Shown here piece after piece: positions 11,735-22,849 of a DNA stretch of 64,000 nucleotides. Positions within the stretch are counted from its first letter, which is position 1; each line of letters opens with the position of its first letter. Source of the DNA: Inia geoffrensis (Eukaryota > Chordata > Mammalia > Artiodactyla > Iniidae); NCBI GenBank assembly GCA_036417435.1, contig CM070907.1:58388001-58452000 (forward strand). The letters are read 5' to 3'. The notes under the pieces are model-generated. The model was not told the DNA's origin, searched no databases, and saw nothing but the letters and a program-made list of their open reading frames with translations. Position numbers and translations under genes: made by a program.

Positions 11735-12660
11735 GAGAGATTAAGAAAGATGGCGGAAGAGTAAGACGCGGAGATCACCTTCCTCCCCACAGATACACCA
11801 GAAATACATCTACACGTGGAACAACTCTTACAGAACACCTACTGAAGGCTGGCAAAAGACCTCAGACCTCCTAAAAGGTAAGAAACTCCCCACGTACCTG
11901 GGTAGGGCAAAAGAAAAAAAGAAAAAACAGAGACAAAAGAATAGGGACGGGACCTGCACCAGTGGGAGGGAGCTGTGAAGGAGCAAAAGTCTCCACACAC
12001 TAGGAAGCCCCTTCACGGGCAGAGACTGCGGGAGGCGGAGGAGGGAGCTTCGGAGCCACAGAGGAGAGCACAGCAACAGGGGTGCGGAGGGGAAAGCGGA
12101 GAGGCTCCCGCATAGAGGATCGGTGCCGACCGGCACTCACCAGCCCGAGAGGCTTGTCGGCTCACCCGCCGGTGCGGGCGGGGCTGCGAGCTAAAGCTCG
12201 GGTTTCGGTTTCAGACGGAGCGCAGGGAAAGGACTGGGGTTGGCGGCTTGAACATAGCCTGAAGGGGGTAGTGCACCACGGCTAGCCGGGAGGGAGTCCG
12301 GGGAAAAGTCTGCACCTGCCAAAGAGGCAAGAGACTTTTAACACACGGCGGGCCTCAGGCTGGTGCAGCATCACGCCGGCCTCTGCCGCCGCAGGCCCGC
12401 CCCGCACGCCGTGCCCCTCTCGCCCCTCGGCCTGTGTGCGCCAGAGCCCCCGAATCAGAGGCTCCTTTAACCCTGTCCTGTCTGAGTGAAAAACAGACGC
12501 CCTCCAGCGACCTACACGCAGAGGCAGGGCCAAATCCAAAGCTAAGCCCCTGGGAGCTGTGAGAACAAAGAAGTGAAAGGGAAATCTCTCCCAGCAGCCT
12601 TAGAAGCCGCGGATTAAAGCTCCACAATCAGCTTGATGTACCCTGCTTCTGTGGAATACA
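11735..12660 (+). promoter_or_regulatory. L1-A 5'UTR internal promoter region, CpG-rich
   Basis: Begins near 'aagatggcgg' (11747-11756), the core of a YY1 site, the factor that positions L1 transcription starts in other mammals. CpG density from about 12000 to 12610 is far above the AT-rich surroundings (for example 'gccggtgcgggcggggctgcg'-type text at 12169-12189), so this is a small CpG island inside the element. Promoter function is inferred from the L1 family. Compared with L1-B, a GC-rich block of roughly 240-290 bp is missing after the 'gcaagagactttt' anchor (12328). Confidence 0.75.
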
Positions 12661-12673
12661 TGAATAGACAGTG

Positions 12674-13235
12674 ACTCATCCAAAATTGAGGTGGTGGACT
12701 TCATATGCAAGATTTATGATTTTTTCCCCTTTTTCCTCTTTTTGTGAAAGTGTATGTGTACGCTTCTCTTTGAGATCTTGTCTGTGTAGCTTTGCTTCCA
12801 CCATTTGTCCTAGGGTTCTATCTGTCCATTGTTTTTTTTTTTTCCTTTTTTTTCTATAAGAAAAAAAATTTTTTTCTTAATAATTAATTTTAATAATTCT
12901 ATTATACTTTACCTTCCCTCTTTCTTTCTTTCCTTCCCCCCTTTATACAACGAATCATCCCAAGTGGAAGAGGTGGTCTTTGAAAGCAAGATTTATGATT
13001 TTTTCCCCTTTACCTCTTTTCGTGAGGGTGTATGTGTAAGCTTCAGTGTAGGATTTTGTTTGCATAGCGTGGCTTTCAACATTTGTCCTAAGGTTATATC
13101 CGTCCTTTTTCTTTTCTTTTTTCCCCTAAATAATTATGTTTTAATTCAATAACTTTATTATACTTTACTTCATTCTATTTTACTGTATCTACTTTCTGTC
13201 CTTTTTCCTTCCTTCCTTCCTCCCTCCTCCTTTCT
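12674..13235 (+). repeat. Tandemly duplicated ~280-bp module in the L1-A 5'UTR
   Basis: Two diverged copies start at about 12674 and 12954. Each reads 'gcaagatttatgattttttc', then '...gtgtatgtgta...gctt', 'atttgtccta', 'tccgtcc/tctgtcc', a T-rich run and 'attatactttac'. L1-B has a single copy (about 35350-35560). The module is pyrimidine-rich on the + strand. Confidence 0.8.
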
Positions 13236-13380
13236 TTCCTTCTGGGCTTCTTTCCTTCTTCTTTCTTTCTTCCTTCCTTCCCTCCCTCCTTCCTCCCTTC
13301 CTTCCTTCCTTCCCTCCTTTCCTTCTTTCTTTCTATCTTCCTATTTCTACTAATTCTCTCTGCTTTCTCTCCCTTTTAAT
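13195..13380 (+). repeat. Polypyrimidine (CTTT/CCTT)n tract in the L1-A 5'UTR
   Basis: Nearly pure C/T for about 170 bp ('ccttccttccttcctccctc', 'ttctttctttcttccttcc'). The equivalent in L1-B is a shorter, regular (TTTC)n. Confidence 0.9.
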
Positions 13381-13890
13381 CTGAGCTGTGTGGATGAAAG
13401 GTTCTTGCTGCTCCTGCCAGGAATCAGGACTCTGCCTCTGAGGGGGGAGAGCCAACATCAGGACACTGGTCCACAAGAGATTTCCCAGCACCACATAATA
13501 TCAAACGGCGAAAATCTCCCAGGGATCTCCACCTTAACACCAGCACCCAGCTTCACTCAACGGCCAGCAAGCTACAGTGCTGGACAACCTATGCCAAACA
13601 ACTAGCAAAACAGAAACACAACCCCACCCATTAACAGAGAGGCTGCCTAAAATCATAATAAGTCCAGAGAAATCCCAAAACACACCACCAGACGTGGACC
13701 TGCCCACCAGAGAGACAAGATCCAGCCTCATCCACCAGAACACAAGCACTAGTCCCCTCCACCAGGAAGCATACACAACCCACTAGACCAACCTTAGCCA
13801 CTGGAGACGGACATCAAAAACAACGGGAACTACGAACCTGCAGCCTGCAAAAAAAAAAAAGGAGACCCCAAACACAGTAAGATAAGCAAA

Positions 13891-14796
13891 ATGAGAAGAC
13901 AGAAAAACACACAGCAGATGAAGGAGCAAGATAAAAATGCACCAGACCTAACAAATGAAGAAGTAATAGGCAGTCTACCTGAAAAAGAGTTCAGAATAAT
14001 GATAGTAAAGATGATCCAGAATCTCGGAAATAGAATGGAGGCAGGGATGGAGAAGATGCAAGAAATGTTTAACAAAGATCTAGAAGAACTAAAGAACAAA
14101 CAAACAGAGATGAACAACACAATAACTGAAATGAAAAATACACTAGATGGGATCAATAGCAGAATAACTGAGGCAGAAGAACGCATAAGTGACGTGGAAG
14201 ATAAAATAGTGGAAATAACTACTGCAGAGCAGAATAAAGAAAAAAGAATGAAAAGAACTGAGGACAGTCTCAGAGACCTCTGGGACAACATTAAACGCAC
14301 CAACATTCGAATTATAGGGTTCCAGAGGATGAAGAGAAAAAGAAAGGGACTGAGAAAATATTTGAAGAGATTAGAGTTGAAAACTTCCCTAATATGGGAA
14401 AGGAAATAGTTAACCAAGTCCAGGAAGCAGAGAGAGTCCCATACAGGATAAACCCAAGGAGAAATACGCCAAGACACATATTAATCAAACTCTCAAAAAT
14501 TAAATACAAAGAAAGCATATTAAAAGCAGCAAGGGAAAAAAAAACAAATAACACACAAGGGAATCCCCATAAGGCTAACAGCTGATCTCTCAGCAGAAAC
14601 TCTGCAAGCCAGAAGGGAGTGGCAGGACATACTGAAAGTGATGAAGGAGAAAAGCCTGCAACCACGATTACTCTACACAGCAAAGATCTCATTCAGATTT
14701 GATGGAGAAATTAAAACCTTTACAGACAAGCAAAAGCTGAGAGAGTTCAGCACCACCAAACCAGCTTTACAACAACTGCTGAAGGAACTTCTCTAG
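13891..14796 (+). pseudogene. ORF1: L1-A ORF1 (RNA-binding chaperone), frameshifted
   Basis: ORF1p is the trimeric L1 nucleic-acid chaperone that coats L1 RNA in cytoplasmic particles. The frame opens at ATG 13891, after 'gataagcaaa', and reads 172 codons. The first part is a heptad-rich coiled coil (about residues 45-130: many E/K/N with I/L/M spacing, including NRMEAGMEKMQEMFNKDLEE), followed by the start of the RRM-like segment (DLWDNIKRTNIRIIGF). Compared with L1-B, extra bases near 14322-14335 shift the frame. Reading continues in a second frame (14394-14585), and an extra A in the A9 run at 14536-14544 brings it back, so the normal stop TAG at 14794-14796 is in the original frame. The net change is about +3, but the RRM/C-terminal part between is scrambled. 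Probably non-functional. Confidence 0.8.
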
Positions 14797-14854
14797 ACAA
14801 GAAACACAAGAGAAGGAAAGGACCTATAACAACGAACCCAAAACAATTTAGAAA

Positions 14855-17800
14855 ATGGGAATAGGAACATGCATATCGATAATTACCTTAAATGTAAATG
14901 GACTAAATGCTCCCACCAAAAGACACAGATTGGCTGAATGGATACAAAAACAAGACCCATATATATGCTGTCTACAAGAGACCCACTTCAGACCTAGAGA
15001 CACATACAGACTGAAAGTAAGGGGATGGAAAAAGATATTCCATGCAAATGGAAGTCAAAAGAAAGCTGGAGTAGCAATTCTCATATCAGACAAAATAGAC
15101 TTTAAAATAAAGACCATTACAAGAGACAAAGAAGGACACTACATAATGATTAAGGGATCGATCCAAGAAGAAGATATAACAATTGTAAATATTTATGCAC
15201 CTAACACAGAAGCACCTCAATATATAAGGCAAAAACTAACAGCCATAAAAGGGGAAATCGACAGTAATACACTCATAGTAGGGGACTTCAACACCCCACT
15301 TTCACCAATGGACAGATCATCCAAAATGAAAATAAATAAGGAAACACAAGCTTTAAATGATACACTAAACAAGATGGACTTAATTGATATCTATAGGACA
15401 CTCCATCCAAAAACAACAGAATACACATTTTTCTCAAGTGCTCATGGAACATTCTCCAGGATAGATCATATCTTGGGTCACAAATCAAGCCTTGGTAAAT
15501 TTAAGAAAATTGAAATTGTATCAAGTATCTTTTCCGACCACAACGCCATGAGACTAGATATCAATTACAGGAAAAGATCTGTAAAAAATACAAACACATG
15601 GAGGCTAAACAATACATTACTCAATAATGAAGTGATCACTGAAGAAATCAAAGAGGAAATTAAAAAATACCTAGAAACAAATGATAATGGAGACACAATG
15701 ACCCAAAACCTATGGGATGCTGCAAAAGCAGTTCTAAGAGGGAAGTTTATAGCAATACAAGCCCACCTTAAGAAGCAGGAAACATCTCGAATAAACAACC
15801 TAACCTTACACCTAAAGCAATTAGAGAAAGAAGAACAAAAAACCCCCAAATTTAGTAGAAGGAAAGAAATTATAAAAATCAGATCAGAAATAAACGAAAA
15901 AGAAATGAAGGAAACAATAGCAAAGATCAATAAAACTAACAGTTGGTTCTTTGAGAAGATAAACAAAATAGATAAACCATTAGCCAGACTCATCAAGAAA
16001 AAAAGGGAGAAGACTCAAATCAATAGAATTAGAAATGAAAAAGGAGAAGTGACAACTGACACTACAGAAATAAAAAGGATCATGAGAGATTACTACAAGC
16101 AACTCTATGCCAATAAAATGGACAATCTGGAAGAAATGGACAGTTTCTTAGAAATGCACAAACTACCAAGACTGAATCAGGAAGAAATAGAAAATATGAA
16201 CAGACCAATCACAAACACTGAAATTGAAACTGTGATTAAAAATCTTCCAACAAACAAAAGCCCAGGACCAGATGGCTTCACAGCCGAATTCTATCAAGCA
16301 TTTAGAGAAGAGCTAACACCTATCCTTCTCAAACTCTTCCAAAACATAGCAGAGGGAGGAACACTCCCCAATTCCTTCTACGAGGCCACCATCACCTTGA
16401 TACCAAAACCAGACAAGGATGTCACAAAGAAAGAAAACTACAGGCCAATATCACTGATGAACATAGATGCAAAAATCCTCAACAAAATACTAGCAAACAG
16501 AATCCAACAGCACATCAAAAGGATCATACACCATGATCAAGTGGGGTTTATTCCAGGAATGCAAGGATTCTTCAATATATGCAAATCTATCAATGTGATA
16601 CACCATATTAACAAATTGAAGGAGAAAAACCATATGATCATCTCAATAGATGCAGAGAAAGCTTTTGACAAAATTCAACACCCATTTATGATAAAAACCC
16701 TACAGAAAGTAGGCATAGAGGGACCTTTCCTCAACATAATAAAGGCCATATATAACAAAGCCACAGCCAACATCATCCTCAATGGTGAAAAACTGAAAGC
16801 ATTTCCACTAAGATCAGGAACAAGACAAGGTTGCCCACTCTCACCACTCTTATTCAACATAGTTTTGGAAGTTTTAGCCACAGCAATCAGAGAAGAAAAG
16901 GAAATAAAAGGAATCCAAAATGGAAAAGAAGAAGTAAAGCTGTCACTGTTTGCAGATGACATGGTACTATACATACAGAATCCTAAAGATGCTACCAGAA
17001 AATTACTAGAGATAATCAATGAATTTGGTAAAGTAGCAGGATACAAAATTAATGCACAGAAATCTCTGGCATTCCTATATACTAGTGATGAAAAATCTGA
17101 AAGTGAAATCAAGAAAACACTGCCATTTACCATTGCAACAAAAAGAATAAAATACCTAGGAATAAACCTACCTAGGGAGACAAAAGACCTGTATGCAGAA
17201 AATTATAAGACACTGATGAAAGAAATTAAAGACGATACAAATAGATGGAGAGATATACCATGTTCTTGGATTGGAAGAATCAACATTGTGAAAATGACTC
17301 TACTACCCAAAGCAATCTATAGATTCAATGCAATCCCTATCAAACTGCCACTGGCATTTTTCACAGAACTAGAACAAAAAATTTCACAATTTGTATGGAA
17401 ACACAAAAGACCCCGAATAGCTAAAGCAATCTTGAGAGCGAAAAACGGAGCTGGAGGAATCAGGCTCCCTGACTTCAGACTATACTACAACGCTACAGTA
17501 ATCAAGACAGTATGGTCCTGGCACAAAAACAGAACGATAGATCAATGGAACAGAATAGAAAGCCCAGAGATAAACCCACGCACATATGGACACCTTATCT
17601 TTGATAATGGTGGCAGGAATATACAGTGGAGAAAGGACAGCCTCTTCAATAAGTGGTGCTGGGAAAACTGGACAGCTACATGTAAAAGTATGAGCTTAGA
17701 TCACTCCCTAACACCATACACAAAAATAAGCTCAAAATGGATTAAAGACCTAAATGTAAGGCCAGAAACTATCAAACTTTTAGAGGAAAACATAGGCAGA

Positions 17801-18349
17801 ACACTCTATGACATAAATCACAGCAAGATCCTTTTTGACCCACCTCCTAGAGCAATGGAAATAAAAACAAAAATAAACAAATGGGACCTAATGAAACTTC
17901 AAAGCTTTTGCACAGCAAAGGAAACCATAAACAAGACCAAAAGACAACCCTCAGAATGGGAGAAAATATTTGCAAATGAAGCAACTGACAAAGGATTAAT
18001 CTCCAAAATTTACAAGCAGCTTATGCAGCTCAATAACAAAAAAACAAACAATCCAATCCAAAAATGGGCAGAAGACCTAAATAGACAATTCTCCAAAGAA
18101 GATATGCAGACTGCCAACAAACACATGAAAGAATGCTCAACATCATTAATCATTAGAGAAATGCAAATCGAAACTACAATGAGATATCATCTCACACCAG
18201 TCAGAATGGCCATCATGAAAAAATCTAGAAACAATAAATGCTGGAGAGGGTGTGGACAAAAGGGAACCCTCTTGCACTGCTGTGGGAATGTGAATTGGTT
18301 CAGCCACTATGGAGAACAGTATGGAGGTTCCTTAAAAAACTCAAAATAG
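14855..18349 (+). CDS. ORF2: L1-A ORF2p: endonuclease-reverse transcriptase, C-terminus lost by frameshift
   Basis: ORF2p nicks target DNA and reverse-transcribes L1 or SINE RNA from the nick. ATG 14855 opens a 1164-codon frame. The AP-like endonuclease spans about residues 1-238, with N13 (TLNVNG), E42 (LQETHF), the VGDFN motif near 143-147 and SDH near 228-230 all present. The reverse transcriptase spans about 450-790, with SPGPDGF near 469, [14 protein letters not shown] near 655 and catalytic FADD at 699-702. The Cys-rich motif starts at C1129 (CWRGC...HC). A base missing from a G-run near 18280 (L1-B reads 'ctgttggtggga', here 'ctgctgtggga') changes frame after about residue 1143, and translation stops 23 codons into the new frame. 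All catalytic residues I can check are intact. The normal family length is about 1270 residues. Confidence 0.9.
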   Translation: MGIGTCISIITLNVNGLNAPTKRHRLAEWIQKQDPYICCLQETHFRPRDTYRLKVRGWKKIFHANGSQKKAGVAILISDKIDFKIKTITRDKEGHYIMIKGSIQEEDITIVNIYAPNTEAPQYIRQKLTAIKGEIDSNTLIVGDFNTPLSPMDRSSKMKINKETQALNDTLNKMDLIDIYRTLHPKTTEYTFFSSAHGTFSRIDHILGHKSSLGKFKKIEIVSSIFSDHNAMRLDINYRKRSVKNTNTWRLNNTLLNNEVITEEIKEEIKKYLETNDNGDTMTQNLWDAAKAVLRGKFIAIQAHLKKQETSRINNLTLHLKQLEKEEQKTPKFSRRKEIIKIRSEINEKEMKETIAKINKTNSWFFEKINKIDKPLARLIKKKREKTQINRIRNEKGEVTTDTTEIKRIMRDYYKQLYANKMDNLEEMDSFLEMHKLPRLNQEEIENMNRPITNTEIETVIKNLPTNKSPGPDGFTAEFYQAFREELTPILLKLFQNIAEGGTLPNSFYEATITLIPKPDKDVTKKENYRPISLMNIDAKILNKILANRIQQHIKRIIHHDQVGFIPGMQGFFNICKSINVIHHINKLKEKNHMIISIDAEKAFDKIQHPFMIKTLQKVGIEGPFLNIIKAIYNKATANIILNGEKLKAFPLRSGTRQGCPLSPLLFNIVLEVLATAIREEKEIKGIQNGKEEVKLSLFADDMVLYIQNPKDATRKLLEIINEFGKVAGYKINAQKSLAFLYTSDEKSESEIKKTLPFTIATKRIKYLGINLPRETKDLYAENYKTLMKEIKDDTNRWRDIPCSWIGRINIVKMTLLPKAIYRFNAIPIKLPLAFFTELEQKISQFVWKHKRPRIAKAILRAKNGAGGIRLPDFRLYYNATVIKTVWSWHKNRTIDQWNRIESPEINPRTYGHLIFDNGGRNIQWRKDSLFNKWCWENWTATCKSMSLDHSLTPYTKISSKWIKDLNVRPETIKLLEENIGRTLYDINHSKILFDPPPRAMEIKTKINKWDLMKLQSFCTAKETINKTKRQPSEWEKIFANEATDKGLISKIYKQLMQLNNKKTNNPIQKWAEDLNRQFSKEDMQTANKHMKECSTSLIIREMQIETTMRYHLTPVRMAIMKKSRNNKCWRGCGQKGTLLHCCGNVNWFSHYGEQYGGSLKNSK

Positions 18350-18672
18350 AACTACCATATGACCCAGCAATCCCACTACTGGGCATATACCCTGAGAAAA
18401 CCAAAATTGAAAAAGAGGCGTGTACCAAAATGTTCATCGCAGCTCTATTTACAATAGCCCGGAGATGGAAACAACCTAAGTGCCCATTGTCAGATGAATG
18501 GATAAAGAAGATGTGGCACATATACACAATGGAATATTACTCAGCGTTAAAAAGAAACGAAATTGAGCTATTTGTAATGAGGTGGATAGACCTCGAGTCT
18601 GTCATACAGAGTGAAGTAAGTCAGAAACACAAAGACAAATACCGTATGCTAACACATATATATGGAATTTAA
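18283..18672 (+). pseudogene. ORF2: L1-A ORF2 C-terminal tail, displaced into another frame
   Basis: Out of frame with the main ORF2 by one base. Carries the conserved L1 C-terminal text [39 protein letters not shown] and YTMEYYSALKRNE, ending ...THIYGI at TAA 18670-18672. With the upstream frame it accounts for about 1272 codons, the expected ORF2 size, so the lesion is a single indel. Confidence 0.85.
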
Positions 18673-19050
18673 GAAAAAAAAAATGTTATGAAGAACCTAG
18701 GGGTAAGACAGGAATAAAGACACAGACCTACTGGAGAACGGACTTGAGGATATGGGGAGGGGGAGGGGTGAGCTATGGGAGGGCGAGGGAGGGGCATGGA
18801 CATATATATACTAACAAACGTAAGGTAGGTAGCTAATGGGAAGCAACCGCTTGGCACAGGGATATCAGCTCGGTGCTTTGTGACTGCCTGGAGGGGTGGG
18901 ATAGGGAGAGAAGGAAGGAGGGAGACGCGAGAGGGAAGAAATATGTGAACGTCTGTATATATATAACTGATTCACTTTGTTATAAAGTAGAAACTGACAC
19001 ACCATTGTGGAGCAATTTTAACCCAATAAAGATGTTAAAAAAAAAAAAAA
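18673..19050 (+). other. L1-A 3'UTR, G-rich tract and poly(A) signal
   Basis: Contains a G-run cluster at 18754-18794 (GGGG, GGGGG, GGGG, GGG, GGG, GGG, GGGG separated by 1-8 bases), then 'gattcactttgttataaagt', the poly(A) signal AATAAA at 19025-19030 and an A-tail of about 19 nt. G-rich 3'UTR tracts are a known feature of mammalian L1. Confidence 0.85.
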
Positions 19051-19062
19051 AAAACTATGAGA

Positions 19063-19480
19063 AAAGCTGAACACTCAATTACAAATAACATTCTTCATCA
19101 CATTGGCCTCAGCTGCCTTCTGAGGAGCTGTGTAAAAGAGAGCCTAGTACTTCCTCTAAATAACTCAGTACGATCTATCTTCTGATCCTTTCCTCCCCCT
19201 GCCTTCTCCATACATAGAAAGATAATCATGTATTTATGTAAGGCCTTTTATGGCTCAACGTATTTTTCAAAAGGTGATTCATTCTGGAGAAGCTTTCTTG
19301 TGATTACTGACTTGGCATATTCTCCAAAATAAAACTGCACCTGGAGTACATACATTTTCCCAGGACAATGCTATACACCTGTTTTATCCCAAACTGAGAA
19401 CTCATTGATTTTTTCTTTTAATAGCGAATTATTTTTCCCAGCTTTACTGAATTATAATTCACAAATAAAAATTGTATATG
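19063..19480. other. Unique non-coding sequence
   Basis: No gene. The last ~45 bases ('cccagctttactgaattata') resemble a short reversed ancient L1 3' end. Confidence 0.5.
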
Positions 19481-19700
19481 GGGCTTCCCTGGTGGCGCAG
19501 TGGTTGAGAGTCCGCCTGTCGATGCAGGGGATACGGGTGCGTGCCCCGGTCGGGGAAGATCCCACATGCTGCGGAGCAGCTGCGCCCGTGAGCCATGGCC
19601 GCTGAGCCTGCGCGTCCGGAGCCTGTGCTCCGCAACGGGAGAGGCCACAACACTGAGAGGCCCGTGTACCGCCAAAAAAAAAAAAAAAAAGAAAAGAAAA
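19481..19700 (+). mobile_element. CHR-family SINE, short form
   Basis: Full short copy from 'gggcttccctggtggcgc' to 'gcccgtgtaccgcc' plus an A-tail with G interruptions. The pol III A-box-like 'tggcgcagtggttgag' and a decayed B-box region ('gggtgcgtgcccc') are visible. No convincing target-site duplication. Confidence 0.95.
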
Positions 19701-19850
19701 TGCACTAAAGGCAAATAGGAATGGCTTTTTTGATATACTTGGAAAAAATTATAAACTTAATAAACTTTTCCTGATTTCTTGTTGTATTCCCCCTTACCAG
19801 ACAGTAGTCTGGGGATCTTTTTCTGATCTACTGTTGTTTTTTCCTTTGTT

Positions 19851-20925
19851 TTTTTTTAAACATCTTTATTGGAGTATAATTGCTTTACAATGGTGTGTTA
19901 GTTTCTGCTTTATAACAAAGTGAATCAGTTATACAGATATACTCTTTTAGCGAATTTCCAATATACAGTATTATTAACTATAGTCACCATGCTGTAACTA
20001 GACCTCCAGAACTTTTCATCCTGAATAACTGAAACTTTTTACCTTTTGACCAACACGTCCCCACTTCTCCCAACCCCTGGGCTCTGGCAATCACTCTTCC
20101 AACTGCTTTTATAAGTTCAACTATTTTAGATTCCATATGTAAGTGTGATCATACAGTATGTGTCTTTCTGTGTTGGGTTTATTTCACTTAGCATAATGTT
20201 CTTCAGTTTTATCCATGTTGTCACGAATGATACGATTTTTTTTTGACTCAAAAATATTCTATTGTATATGTTTTCATTGTATACGTATACCATATTTTCT
20301 TTATCCATTCATCCATCAACAGATATGTAGGTTGTTTCCATATCTTGGCTATTGTGAATAATGCTGCAGTGAACTTGGAGGTGTAGATATCTCTTCAAGA
20401 TACTGATTCTACTTCCTTTTGGATATATACCCAGAAGTGGAATTACTAGATCATATGGTAGTTCTATTTCAAACTTTCTGATGAACTGTTTTCTATAATA
20501 ACTATACCAATTTACATTTCCACCAAGAGTGTCCAAGGATTTCCTTTTCTCTATATCCTCATCAATACTTGTTACCTTTTGTCTTGTTGATAATAGCCAT
20601 TTTAATAGATGTAAGATGCTATCTCATTGTAGTTTCAATTTTCATTTCTCTGATGATTAGTGATGTTGAATACCTTTCATATACCTTTCAACCATTTGTA
20701 TGTCTTCTTTGGAGAAATGTCTATTCAAGTCCTTTGCCTATTTCTTAATTGGGTTATTTGGCTTTTTATGCTATTGAGTTTTTTGAGCTCCTTATATATT
20801 TTGAATATTAATCCCTTAATAGATGTATCATTTGCAAATATTTTCTCCCATTTCATAGATTTTCTCTTCAATCTGTTGATTGTTTCCTTTACATGAGAAC
20901 TCATCAGTTTTAGGACCATGGTAAC
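19851..20925 (-). mobile_element. Ancient L1, reversed, with a young-looking 3' terminus
   Basis: On the - strand this is ORF2 C-terminus (remnants about 20925-20130, for example WEKIFANDTSIKGLIFKIYKELKKLN and [15 protein letters not shown]), then 3'UTR. Most of the 3'UTR matches older L1MA/MB-like text ('gcgaatttccaatatacagt', 'ctatagtcaccatgctgtaa'). However, 19858-19945 reads like the terminus of L1-A/L1-B ('aacatctttattggagtata', 'acaatggtgtgttagtttct'). Many stops, so no coding capacity. Confidence 0.85.
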
Positions 20926-21390
20926 CTCAAAGGGTTAGGAAATGAGAAAAAAGAAGAAAAAAAAACCAAAACAACTAACAGATTCTGCCTTAACGGCAAT
21001 AATTTAGATCTTTAAAGAAAATGTAATGGTTCTAAATTATATATTTTCTTATGAAAAGCTACTTATTCACTACTCATAAGAAAAACTTTTAGATTATTTA
21101 TGAGACTATATGAAATAGGATTGCTTCAGTGAATTAATTTTAAAGATGAGTGAGAAATCAGAAATCATTACAAGAAAGAAAATATATGGACTAAGTGTTT
21201 ATGATAAGTTAATTACTGTAGTTGAACATGTACATTCGAGTAAACTTTCTGGCAGCTAAGTTAATGAAGGAAGACACTTGGTGGTTCATAGCGTTCACGG
21301 ATACGAGAAAATAAGATGATTATCAGAAGAGGCAATTTCTTCCTGGGCACTGCACTAGGAGGATTTCACCTTGAGCAGAGCCAAAACTGA
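20926..21390. other. Unique AT-rich non-coding sequence
   Basis: Nothing recognisable beyond an A/G-rich stretch near 20945. Confidence 0.5.
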
Positions 21391-21394
21391 AACG

Positions 21395-21500
21395 GGTGAG
21401 CATGGGCTCTGGATTACACAGTCCTGAATGGGGACTTCTCTGTGCATAAACTTGGATAGGTCAAGTAACCCTTCTAAGATTTACCTCAGTAAACATAATT
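21395..21500 (+). repeat. Possible MIR fragment
   Basis: 'gagcatgggctctggattac' and 'aacttggataggtcaagtaa' resemble the MIR 5' half. Confidence 0.35.
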
Positions 21501-21522
21501 TATGTTTAACATTTAATTAATT

Positions 21523-21558
21523 CAAATATATATATATTTATATGTATATATATACACT
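21523..21558. repeat. Imperfect (TA)n
   Basis: TA-rich run with TTTATATG interruption. Confidence 0.7.
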
Positions 21559-21739
21559 CATTTGAATTGAAAAAGAAAAATGACAAATTAAATCTATGTA
21601 TACCCACGTTTAGGAACAAAGTATGACCAATACCTCCGGAGATCCCTGGATGGCCCTTCTGGGACCCATCCCTTTCTCTCCACCCACTCTCAGAAATAAT
21701 CAAGCTCATGAATTTTTAGAGTAGCCAATCCCTTAGGGT

Positions 21740-22290
21740 ACTTTAAAGTTCTTCCCTTATGTCTGTGTATCTCTAAACAAGATATTGTTTAATTGTCTGT
21801 GTTTTTGAAATTCATATACATGTAATGACAGTGAATAATTTTTTCCACAAATTGCTGTTTTCACCGAAATGTATGTTTGAGATTCATCTCTCTGGATACA
21901 TTTAGCTGTAGTTCAGTGATTTTCATTACTGGTCAAAAGGATATAGAGCCTATCACCACCATTCTGCCCTAATGGGCATCAGGTGCTCATATTTGATTAA
22001 TCACAATACTTGATTAATGAAACACTAATAAAAAAGAGTTCCATGCAAGCATTCACATTTTTTACTTACTTAGTTAATTTCAAATTGTTTTCCAGAGTGG
22101 TTACATTTTTACTAGCAGAACCTGTTGCTTCACATTACAGCCAATAGTTAGATGTTTTAATTTCTCCAAATCTGGTGGATGAAATATTATGTTATCTCAT
22201 TATCATGGTAATGTGACTTCATTTTATTTCTAGTGAAGTTGAGTATATTATTATATGTTCATTGCCTAGTCATCTCTCTTAACTTTATCT
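21740..22290 (-). mobile_element. Ancient L1M fragment, reversed
   Basis: 'gtttgagattcatctctctg', 'aaattgttttccagagtggt', 'ttatctcattatcatggtaa' and 'agtgaagttgagtatatta' follow the reversed L1 ORF2-end text in order, strongly diverged. Confidence 0.6.
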
Positions 22291-22689
22291 TTAAAGCTCA
22301 GTGAAATATTTTATACATATTTATTAAAATGATGAAAAGAGATACATACCAAAATACCCAGCGAAAGTCCTGGTACAGAGCTGGTATTTAACATTTATCA
22401 ATAACCACCCTTAGCCTTCACCCTTTACACAACTAAGAGCTACCTGATAAAATGACAAGTAACAATTTCCTCTAAGGTTTTTAAAACATACCAAAATATT
22501 GTTCATATTGTTCAAATAAATGCTTCTTTAGCACACATGTATATACACTCTCACACACATGCGTACTCACCTAATTCACTGAAGGCATTTCTGTAAAAAG
22601 CTGAATTTAAATTGTCTTATTATATTCATGTTTGCATTCAAACTTAACAAAGAGAAAGAGCCTAGAATTAAATGACCTGGCTAATGAGG
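22291..22689. other. Unique AT-rich non-coding sequence
   Basis: Nothing recognisable. Confidence 0.45.
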
Positions 22690-22811
22690 TATTTATTCTA
22701 AAGACACACTACTATATATAAAATAGGTAACCAACAAGGACCTACTATATAGCACACAGAACTATACTCAATATCTTGTGATAACCTATAATGGAAGAGA
22801 ATGTAAAAAAA

Positions 22812-22849
<38 letters not shown>

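Larger units (their letters stand above)
11735..19050 (+). mobile_element. L1: L1-A: full-length, near-intact LINE-1
   Basis: Complete L1 of about 7.3 kb: 5'UTR (11735-13890), ORF1 (13891-14796, frameshifted), 58-nt spacer, ORF2 (14855-18672, one frameshift), 3'UTR (18673-19030) and poly(A). Flanked by the 12-bp duplication aaaactatgaga at 11723-11734 and 19051-19062, the mark of target-primed reverse transcription. It contains no nested SINE and far fewer lesions than L1-B, so it inserted later. The gap between ORF lesions and full activity is small, but as read it is not autonomous. Confidence 0.95.

Noticed and set aside
12082..12627. Several other open frames on both strands in the L1-A 5'UTR, with counterparts at 34503-35300 in L1-B
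   Set aside because: GC-rich DNA is poor in stops, so overlapping open frames in many registers are expected by chance.
12000..12640. CpG island considered as the promoter of a host gene
   Set aside because: It lies wholly inside the L1-A 5'UTR and has a homologous counterpart in L1-B; no host first exon is visible.
13577..13786. Sense open frame upstream of ORF1, alignable with 35721-36074 in L1-B and ending at the same ...EAYTTH stop
   Set aside because: Neither copy has an ATG (both begin at GTG). The similarity follows from DNA homology of the two elements, and nothing indicates translation.
13830..14692. 215-codon and 126-codon open frames on the - strand opposite ORF1, rich in F/L/S
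   Set aside because: Shadow frames of the A-rich ORF1 coiled-coil sequence; no independent start context or family.
15565..17133. Antisense frames of 143 and 152 codons across ORF2
   Set aside because: Shadows of the A-rich L1 sense strand; hydrophobic composition follows from complementing K/N/E codons.
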